The notes under the pieces: generated by a model | Told to the model about the DNA's origin: nothing | What the model saw: only the letters and a program-made list of their open reading frames with translations | Database searches by the model: none | Translations under genes and position numbers: made by a program | Assembly: GCA_050247895.1 (NCBI GenBank) | Contig: JBFWTJ010000213.1 | Span: 1 to 6,843, forward strand | DNA: 6,843 nucleotides | Reading direction: 5' to 3' | DNA from: CAVPEW01 sp050247895 | GTDB lineage: Bacteria > Actinomycetota > Acidimicrobiia > Acidimicrobiales > VFJN01 | Shown here: one piece after another, positions 1-3,504 of the stretch | Layout of the letters: every line of letters begins with the position of its first letter | Numbering within the stretch: the first letter of the stretch is position 1

Positions 1-121
1 CAGAGTCCCCGCCACACCCGACCGCCGCGGGTAGCATTTCGCTCAACTTCATAGGGGCTGTCCCGGATGGGCATGCACGTGAGGGTTAGGCCGCCTCAGT
101 TCTCCCGAAGGGGGAGCGCTG
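1..121. other. Leader upstream of the operon, no supported gene
   Basis: I see no gene here. A short frame from 67 runs into and overlaps the first real gene out of frame, and it is Arg/Pro-rich like a GC shadow. The sequence TAGCAT near 32-37 loosely resembles a -10 box, but no -35 partner is visible at the right distance, so I do not call a promoter. If the operon promoter is not here it lies outside the window. The only notable element is the small inverted repeat over the ribosome binding site, listed separately. Confidence 0.5.
102..116 (+). promoter_or_regulatory. Small hairpin covering the ribosome binding site of the first gene
   Basis: CTCCC at 102-106 can pair with GGGAG at 112-116 across a GAAGG loop. 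The right arm is part of the purine run AGGGGGAG (109-116) that serves as Shine-Dalgarno for the TTG start at 122. If the stem forms in the mRNA it would mask that site. The stem is only five pairs, so this may be nothing more than an anti-SD-like coincidence. Confidence 0.3.
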
Positions 122-376
122 TTGGCGTCCAAGCACCCCGACGAGCGGAAGCTCATCGCATCCATCGCGGCGAACCACCGATGGGCGCACGAAGACCCGA
201 CGGAGCACGCCGAGCGGGCCCGTCAGAACATCGAGACCCGTTTCGATGACGAGGTAGACCCTGATCGGGTACTCGATCCGGCGGACCGCGCCATTCGAGC
301 CAAGCGGGCCAAGACCGCCTACTTCAAGACCCTCGCCCTTAGGTCGGCGCAGGCCCGTCGCCGGAAGGCGTCCTAA
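122..376 (+). CDS. Small basic helical protein of actinobacterial prophage type (84 aa)
   Basis: The protein reads as charged and helical. The N-terminal SKHPDERKLIASIAANHRWA is followed by an acidic middle (residues 28-56) and a strongly basic C-terminus (about 57-84) with the segment AKTAYFKTLALRSAQARRRK. That C-terminal pattern, an alanine-rich helix ending in a run of arginines, is common in short uncharacterised proteins of actinobacterial prophages and integrated elements; its function is unknown. I chose the TTG at 122 because a strong purine-rich site (109-116) sits six bases upstream and the family-like N-terminus begins directly after it. The stop overlaps the next start by one base (TAATG), which suggests coupled translation. 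A nucleic-acid-binding role would fit the basic tail but is inference. Confidence 0.72.
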   Translation: MASKHPDERKLIASIAANHRWAHEDPTEHAERARQNIETRFDDEVDPDRVLDPADRAIRAKRAKTAYFKTLALRSAQARRRKAS

Positions 377-663
377 TGGTCGGGCTCAACGAGCGTCAAC
401 CTCCCCTGCCGGCGGACGGCCAAAGGGGAAAGGCGCCCCCTGCGCGGCGAGGCCCGGCGCTGGGACGCCGGGACCTCGGGAAGCGGTTCGACCTCGACGA
501 CGAACTCGACGGCAAGGATACCTCCCCGGGGTACATGGTTCATGACCCGGCGAGGTGCATGTCGTGTGGTGGCCGGTACGTGGTGCGTGACCGGGATGTC
601 GAGGAGGCCGAGGCGCTTGCTCGTGGCCGGCGTCGGATCTGTGATCTGCCGGAGGCGTCCTGA
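376..663 (+). CDS. Small protein with a CxxC zinc-knuckle-like motif (95 aa)
   Basis: I do not recognise a named family. Residues 1-50 are Pro, Arg and Gly rich and probably disordered. The C-terminal half is ordered-looking: HDPARCMSCGGRYVVRD gives C61 and C64 as a CxxC knuckle, followed by an acidic helix (about 73-83) and a third cysteine at C89 in RRRICDLPEAS. The spacing CxxC-x24-C resembles half of a zinc ribbon whose fourth ligand is missing or is supplied by H56 or an acidic residue. The ATG at 376 overlaps the preceding stop by one base and has GGAAGG seven bases upstream. The stop overlaps the ATPase start by one base (TGATG). Position just ahead of the ATPase suggests a DNA- or protein-binding accessory role in replication, as inference only. 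Confidence 0.65.
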   Translation: MVGLNERQPPLPADGQRGKAPPARRGPALGRRDLGKRFDLDDELDGKDTSPGYMVHDPARCMSCGGRYVVRDRDVEEAEALARGRRRICDLPEAS

Positions 664-1733
664 TGTCGGTGCGGAGTGCCGAGGGGTCCGCGTTCCCCGT
701 TCCTACCCCCTATGGGGAGGAACGGGGAACGCGGTTGTACGCGGATGTGGCTGGCCTGCTGGCGGGGGGTCTGCCGGATCCGCCGGCGCCGGGGGTCCTG
801 TTCCGTTCCGACGGGGTGGGGATCTTCTATCGGGGTCAGGTGAACTCGGTGTTCGGGGAACCCGAGTCGGCCAAGTCGTTCCTGGCCGAGGCGGCGGTGA
901 CGGTGGTGCTGGGCGGGGGCGGCAAGGCCCTGATCGTCGATCTGGACCACAACGGGGTCCAGGCCACGGTCAACCGGCTGCTCCAGCTCGGTGTCGGGGA
1001 GGAGGTCCTGGGGGATCTGGACCGGTTCCGCTACGTCGAGCCCGAGGACAAGGCCCATCTCGAGCTGGTCGTGGTCGACGCGGTGGGGTGGGCCCCTGAT
1101 GTGGCGGTGGTCGACTCGACCGGGGAGCTGTTGCCGTTGCTGCGGCTCAACTCGAACAGCCCTGACGACTTCACCGTCGCCCACGCCACGGTCCTCAAGC
1201 CCCTCGCCGCGGCGGGCGCGGCGGTCATCGCGATCGACCATCTACCCAAGAACACCGAGAACAAGGCCCATGGTCCGACGGGAACGGCGGCCAAGCGCCG
1301 GGCGATCGGCGGGGTAGCGATCCGGGTCACGGTCAAGGACCCGTTCACCCCCGGCAAGGGCGGCTCGGCGATCCTGACGTTGAACAAGGACCGCCACGGC
1401 GGTCTGCGCCGTCACTGCACCCTGGAAGGCCGGGAGCCGACCATCGGGGTGTTCCGGCTCACCGCCGACATGGGCTTCGAGATCCGGGCACCCCTGGTCG
1501 GTGACGGGGCCGACGCTCTGGGGGTCAGCGCCGAGGACCTGGCACAGCTCGACGTCTTGGACCCGCCGCCCGTGTCGGTGCGTGACGTCAAGGATCGGCT
1601 CGGCTGGGGTAGTACCCGGGCGACCAACACCCTGTCGGTGTGGCGTTCCCGTGTTCCTACCCCTAGGGGGGAGGAACGGGGAACGCGGTCTGTTCCCGTT
1701 CCCGGGCTGTTCCCCAGGAACGAGGAACAGTGA
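663..1733 (+). CDS. RecA-fold ATPase of the AAA_25 / RepA-like replication type (356 aa)
   Basis: This is a P-loop NTPase resembling plasmid RepA hexameric helicases and the AAA_25 ATPases of actinobacterial phages. The Walker A loop is GEPESAKS at residues 65-72; the family normally has glycine (SGKS/SGKT) where A70 stands. The Walker B strand VAVVDSTGE (147-155) gives D151 and a likely catalytic E155. Further family marks are IDHLPKN (191-197), the KRRAIGGVA segment (211-219), and the NKDRHG loop (241-246). Residues 303-328 look like a small winged-helix tail. GGAGG at 651-655 supports the ATG at 663. Oddly, both termini contain nearly the same peptide, VPTPYGEERGTR (13-24) and VPTPRGEERGTR (331-342), each encoded by a long inverted repeat. 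Likely role: DNA-dependent ATPase in element replication, either helicase or loader. Helicase activity itself is not shown. Confidence 0.88.
   Translation: MSVRSAEGSAFPVPTPYGEERGTRLYADVAGLLAGGLPDPPAPGVLFRSDGVGIFYRGQVNSVFGEPESAKSFLAEAAVTVVLGGGGKALIVDLDHNGVQATVNRLLQLGVGEEVLGDLDRFRYVEPEDKAHLELVVVDAVGWAPDVAVVDSTGELLPLLRLNSNSPDDFTVAHATVLKPLAAAGAAVIAIDHLPKNTENKAHGPTGTAAKRRAIGGVAIRVTVKDPFTPGKGGSAILTLNKDRHGGLRRHCTLEGREPTIGVFRLTADMGFEIRAPLVGDGADALGVSAEDLAQLDVLDPPPVSVRDVKDRLGWGSTRATNTLSVWRSRVPTPRGEERGTRSVPVPGLFPRNEEQ
688..734. repeat. Long inverted repeat, copy 1, in the 5' end of the ATPase gene
   Basis: The left arm 688-709 pairs with the right arm 714-734. This gives 21 pairs with one bulged A at 705, around a loop CTAT (710-713). 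Each arm contains two GTTCC units with a two-base spacer (692-696 and 699-703, mirrored at 719-723 and 726-730). The right arm plus the next base (714-735) is repeated exactly, 22 bases long, at 1668-1689. The element is translated in frame as VPTPYGEERGTR. In RNA it would form a very stable hairpin only 25 bases after the start codon. Confidence 0.9.
799..809 (+). repeat. Additional direct GTTCC pair within the ATPase gene
   Basis: TGTTCCGTTCC places two GTTCC units back to back (800-804 and 805-809). It matches the arm type of the three inverted repeats in this gene, especially TGTTCCCGTTCC at 1691-1702, but has no inverted partner nearby. It may be a degenerate half site or a chance match. 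Confidence 0.4.
1643..1686. repeat. Long inverted repeat, copy 2, in the 3' end of the ATPase gene
   Basis: Arms 1643-1663 and 1666-1686 flank a TA centre. Pairing is GCGTTCCC with 1679-1686, GTTCCT (1653-1658) with 1672-1677, and CCCC (1660-1663) with GGGG (1666-1669), with short internal mismatches at 1651-1652, 1659 and 1670-1671. It is a diverged copy of the 688-734 element; the right part is identical over 22 bases. It is translated in frame as VPTPRGEERGTR and lies just past the winged-helix-like segment, so it forms most of the C-terminal tail of the protein. Confidence 0.88.
1691..1729. repeat. Third inverted repeat, overlapping the ribosome binding region of the next gene
   Basis: TGTTCCCGTTCC (1691-1702) pairs with GGAACGAGGAACA (1717-1729) with one bulge. 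The loop is 14 bases. The right arm ends one base before the GTG start at 1730 and contains all purine-rich candidates for the ribosome binding site (AGGA at 1716-1719 and GAGGA at 1722-1726). A stem here would hide that site, so translation of the next gene may depend on ribosomes reading through the end of the ATPase gene. Confidence 0.75.
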
Positions 1734-1924
1734 GCAACGGTCGCCGGTTTCGCCGTCGGCTCGTCGACGTCTTCGGGCCGTTGGATGGGGCGCGGGTTCC
1801 TGGCGGGTGTGACCTCTGCCGGGCCTACCAGACCGTTGGTGTGCTCGGGCCAGGGGTCTGGGCCATCCGCGTGTACCACGATCCCTGGTGCCCGGTTCTC
1901 GCCCGAGCGGGGGCTCGACGGTGA
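1730..1924 (+). CDS. Small Zn-knuckle protein, CxxC...HDPWCP type (64 aa)
   Basis: The N-terminus is basic (RRFRRRLVD). The centre has CDLC (C27, C30) and then VYHDPWCPVL (H50, C54), giving the ligand pattern CxxC-x19-HxxxC that fits a single zinc site. Short proteins ending in an HDxxCP motif are familiar from actinobacterial prophages, but I know of no assigned function. The GTG start at 1730 overlaps the ATPase stop by four bases (GTGA). Its likely ribosome binding site lies in the right arm of the inverted repeat at 1691-1729. The stop in turn overlaps the start of the following 49-aa gene by four bases. DNA or RNA binding next to the ATPase is a reasonable guess. Confidence 0.75.
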   Translation: MSNGRRFRRRLVDVFGPLDGARVPGGCDLCRAYQTVGVLGPGVWAIRVYHDPWCPVLARAGARR

Positions 1925-2070
1925 GCCGTCGTTGCCGTCACGGCCGCGTCGGGCCTGACGCCCTCCGTTGCCCGTACTGCGCTCAGCGTGTCCCCGCGGA
2001 CCAGTTCTGGGACATGGTCCGGTTCCTCAACGAGCGGCGCAAGGCCCGCCGGCGCAGGGGGCCGACGTGA
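1921..2070 (+). CDS. Very small zinc-ribbon-like protein (49 aa)
   Basis: The frame is open further upstream, but the GTG at 1921 is the likely start: it overlaps the previous stop as GTGA, and a G-rich site (1909-1913) lies seven bases ahead. The 49-aa product begins MSRRCRHGRVGPDALRCPYC, giving C5, H7, C17 and C20 as a CxH-x9-CxxC zinc site. An amphipathic segment (DQFWDMVRFLNERRK, 27-41) and a basic tail follow. I do not recognise a family. Both neighbours overlap it by four bases. The density of small zinc proteins around one ATPase suggests accessory subunits, as inference. Confidence 0.66.
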   Translation: MSRRCRHGRVGPDALRCPYCAQRVPADQFWDMVRFLNERRKARRRRGPT

Positions 2071-2498
2071 GCGTCGCGCTTCCGCAGGACGTGCAGGCCG
2101 AACAGGACCTGGCCGCGGTGGCGGTGATGTCCTGCTCGGGTGCCCTCGCTGCCGTCGAGGTGGCCGGGGAGGTCTATGACCCGCGGGTCCGTCGGATCAT
2201 CGACACCGCGGTCGGTCTGCCCGAAGGGCTGGAGGTCGACGAGCGGGTCGAGATGGTCGCCCAGACGGCCGGGGTCCCCGCGATCGTGTTGTCCGCCTGG
2301 GTGGCCGCGTGCCCGGTGATGTTCGACACCAGCAGGGCCCTACGCCAGCGGGTCCACCTGGCCGCCATCAACCGGGAGCGGGCCTTGGCTCTAGCAGCCG
2401 AACTCGAGGACCTCGTCGGGGCCCCGGTCGAGTTCGCTGCCCCGGGGTGGTCCGAGAGGCCCGGGTCTGTGATGGAGGTGTCCGAGCGTGCCGCGTGA
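2067..2498 (+). CDS. Stand-alone DnaB N-terminal-domain protein (143 aa)
   Basis: Residues 6-110 match the helical bundle at the N-terminus of replicative helicase DnaB. PQDVQAEQDLAAVAVMS aligns with the usual PxxxEAExxxLGxxL start. EVYDPRVRRIIDTAVGL (35-51) aligns with the xDFYxPxHRxIFxAxxxL segment. EVDERVEMVAQTAGVP (56-71) follows, where the family has its VDxxTV region. The frame ends at 143 residues with no Walker motifs, so the RecA motor domain of DnaB (normally about 300 residues more) is absent. The GTG at 2067 overlaps the previous stop by four bases, with AGGGGG (2056-2061) five bases ahead. In DnaB this domain forms the N-terminal collar and binds primase and loader proteins. A free copy may recruit host primase or helicase, or pair with the ATPase encoded upstream. 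Confidence 0.82.
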   Translation: MSVALPQDVQAEQDLAAVAVMSCSGALAAVEVAGEVYDPRVRRIIDTAVGLPEGLEVDERVEMVAQTAGVPAIVLSAWVAACPVMFDTSRALRQRVHLAAINRERALALAAELEDLVGAPVEFAAPGWSERPGSVMEVSERAA

Positions 2499-2724
2499 GA
2501 ACGCTGCGGCCAAGGCGCGGCGCTATCTGGGTGAAGGTCGCCTGATCGTGGTCCGTGCTGAGCGGAACTGGGTTCGTGCGGTGTGTCGGGGTGACGGCGC
2601 GGTGTGGCACCCCCGGTTCGAATGGGGGTCCTGGTCCTGTGATTGCCCGGCCCGGTCGGTGTCGTGTGCACACCTCGTGGCGTTGCGGCTGGTCACTGCC
2701 CCCGACGTCAGGGACGGGCGATGA
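2488..2724 (+). CDS. SWIM zinc-finger protein (78 aa)
   Basis: The segment SWSCDCPARSVSCAHLVAL carries C51, C53, C60 and H62, the CxC-x(n)-CxH signature of the SWIM zinc finger. It is preceded by a beta-rich part (GRLIVVRAERNWVRAVCRGDG, about residues 17-37). SWIM domains bind DNA or mediate protein contacts; small single-domain versions with a KARRYLxEGRL start are common in actinobacterial mobile elements, with no defined job. I use GTG at 2488 because GGAGG (2474-2478) lies nine bases ahead and the helical N-terminus begins there; it overlaps the DnaB-N gene by 11 bases. The stop overlaps an ATG by four bases. This is the fourth putative zinc protein in the operon. Confidence 0.85.
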   Translation: MPRENAAAKARRYLGEGRLIVVRAERNWVRAVCRGDGAVWHPRFEWGSWSCDCPARSVSCAHLVALRLVTAPDVRDGR

Positions 2725-2840
2725 GCGGGGCACGACACCACGGCGTGGTGGGGTGGGGGGTGACCCCTCCCCCCCGGGGGCCTGTCGCTACGGGCGGCAT
2801 AGCCGCTGGCATGCCGTACGGGTCTGGGGGTTCGGCGTGA
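2721..2840 (+). CDS. Possible 39-aa peptide in a palindrome-rich stretch
   Basis: A frame from ATG 2721 to TGA 2840 overlaps the previous stop as ATGA and the next start as GTGA, exactly like other junctions in this operon. The product is glycine- and proline-rich (MSGARHHGVVGWGV, then PPPRGPVATGG) with no recognisable fold. The DNA is dominated by inverted repeats and homopolymer runs, so it looks more like a structured spacer than a protein gene. It may be a leader-like coupling frame that keeps ribosomes moving into the helix-turn-helix gene, or simply a chance open frame. I cannot decide between these from sequence. Confidence 0.3.
   Translation: MSGARHHGVVGWGVTPPPRGPVATGGIAAGMPYGSGGSA
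2736..2750. promoter_or_regulatory. 15-bp palindrome, operator-like
   Basis: CACCACG (2736-2742) and CGTGGTG (2744-2750) form a perfect inverted repeat around G2743. With a one-base centre it is better suited to dimeric protein binding on DNA than to an RNA hairpin. It lies about 90 bases upstream of the helix-turn-helix gene, which is a natural candidate to bind it. This link is inference. Confidence 0.45.
2750..2774 (+). repeat. G-run / C-run hairpin
   Basis: The run 2750-2760 (GGGGTGGGGGG) can pair with 2764-2774 across a TGA loop, with one G-T pair and one T-C mismatch. The core GGGGT-G-ACCCC (2757-2767) is a perfect short palindrome, and C-run then G-run at 2769-2780 could pair alternatively. 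There is no T tract after it, so I do not call it a terminator. The runs are also prone to slippage. Confidence 0.55.
2789..2818 (+). repeat. Nested inverted repeat upstream of the helix-turn-helix gene
   Basis: GCGGC-ATA-GCCGC (2794-2806) forms a small hairpin, enclosed by TACGG (2789-2793) and CCGTA (2814-2818). Seven unpaired bases between include part of the 8-bp palindrome GGCATGCC (2808-2815), which overlaps the outer right arm. It ends 18 bases before the GTG at 2837. Confidence 0.45.
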
Positions 2841-3208
2841 TCCTGTTCGACCCGGCCACCGCTCGCGATGTCCTTGATGCCCTGCGGCTCCTCGAAGGCC
2901 GTCTGCGGGGGTCGGACCGTGGGCTCTCCCTTGGGTCGTTGGAGCTTCGTGCGATCGCTGAGAGGTCTGTGCGGGTCTGTGGGGCTCAGCCGGTGGACGG
3001 GCCCGGGGTACGAACCGATGATCACGACGTGCTGGCGTTGTTGACCTACCGAGACGTGGCGGACCGCTTGCAGGTGAGTTCGGCGACGGTCAAGCGCCTG
3101 GTCGCCGCTGGCGAGTTGCCGGTGCTGCACATCGGGTCAGCGGCGCGGGTGCGACCGGTCGACCTCGAGGCGTTCATCGAGAGCCAAGCCGGCCGGGAGG
3201 CGTCGTGA
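2837..3208 (+). CDS. Excisionase-family helix-turn-helix protein (123 aa)
   Basis: Residues 69-116 form an HTH_17 / MerR-like excisionase DNA-binding domain. It reads LTYRDVADRLQVSSATVKRL, then VAAGELPVLHIG, then a basic turn and VRPVDLEAFIES. The pattern of two-helix reader, G-x-LP wing and a closing DLEAF helix is typical. The N-terminal 65 residues are helical (FDPATARDVLDALRLLEGRL) and have no family I can name. I choose GTG at 2837: it overlaps the preceding stop as GTGA and has a G run (2826-2830) six bases ahead. The open frame upstream is only spacer. Roles known for the family include recombination directionality and transcription control. With no integrase in view, a regulator acting on the palindromes just upstream is equally plausible. 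Its stop overlaps the first tail gene by four bases. Confidence 0.8.
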   Translation: MILFDPATARDVLDALRLLEGRLRGSDRGLSLGSLELRAIAERSVRVCGAQPVDGPGVRTDDHDVLALLTYRDVADRLQVSSATVKRLVAAGELPVLHIGSAARVRPVDLEAFIESQAGREAS

Positions 3209-3501
3209 GTACGACGCGTCGCCGCCGGGTCGAGCCGTTCACCTTCGAGTGGGACGGCGAGATCTACCAGTGCCCGGATCCCTGGTCGCTTGACCCGGGG
3301 AGGGTCCTGGCTCTGGCCCGCCGGTCGCCGGGCGACGCGCCCTTGGAGGCGCTACGGGTTCTCCTTGGCCCGGACCAGTACCAGCGGCTGATGGCCGGGA
3401 AGCAGGCCTTCACGATCGTCCACCTGTGTGCCCTGCTCGACGGGTGGATCGGCCATCACGGGCTAGTGCTGCCGGGCTGGTCGAACCGGCGGGAAGGCTG
3501 A
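3205..3501 (+). CDS. Tail assembly chaperone-like protein (98 aa)
   Basis: The sequence has the layout of actinophage tail assembly chaperones. There is a beta start FTFEWDGEIYQCPDP (12-26), a helical segment with LALARR and PLEALRVLLGPDQYQRLMAG (46-65), and a final helix HLCALLDGWIGHHGL (73-87). The LRxLLGxxQ core and the location directly before the tape measure gene both fit the lambda gpG role, which coats the tape measure protein during tail assembly. GGGAGG (3195-3200) lies four bases ahead of the GTG at 3205. Unusually, there is no gpG-T style frameshift extension: a three-base gap separates the stop from the tape measure ATG. No major tail protein gene lies upstream either. Identification rests partly on context. 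Confidence 0.68.
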   Translation: MSTTRRRRVEPFTFEWDGEIYQCPDPWSLDPGRVLALARRSPGDAPLEALRVLLGPDQYQRLMAGKQAFTIVHLCALLDGWIGHHGLVLPGWSNRREG

Positions 3502-3504
3502 CCG

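Noticed and set aside
1..100. tRNA gene or attachment site at the left end
   Set aside because: I could not fold a cloverleaf or find a GTTCGAATC-like T arm, and no repeated att core is visible in the window.
67..249. 60-aa frame starting at ATG 67
   Set aside because: It overlaps the better supported 84-aa gene out of frame, lacks a clear ribosome binding site and has shadow-like composition.
540..1241. Long open frame on the minus strand opposite the ATPase gene
   Set aside because: It is Arg/Pro/His-rich with no domain, and it lies fully antisense to a clear NTPase; it is a GC-driven shadow.
1607..1617. 11-bp palindrome GGGTAGTACCC in the ATPase gene
   Set aside because: It is short, within coding sequence and not repeated elsewhere in the window; likely chance.
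688..1729. CRISPR array or tandem repeat locus
   Set aside because: Repeats are inverted, few, irregularly spaced by about 900 bases and inside a coding gene; there are no spacers or cas genes.
2750..2774. Rho-independent terminator
   Set aside because: The hairpin is strong but no T tract follows, and the operon evidently continues with overlapping genes.
2555..2836. Upstream extension of the helix-turn-helix gene to an ATG at 2555
   Set aside because: The extension overlaps the SWIM gene and crosses the palindromic spacer; GTG 2837 has the GTGA overlap and a ribosome binding site.
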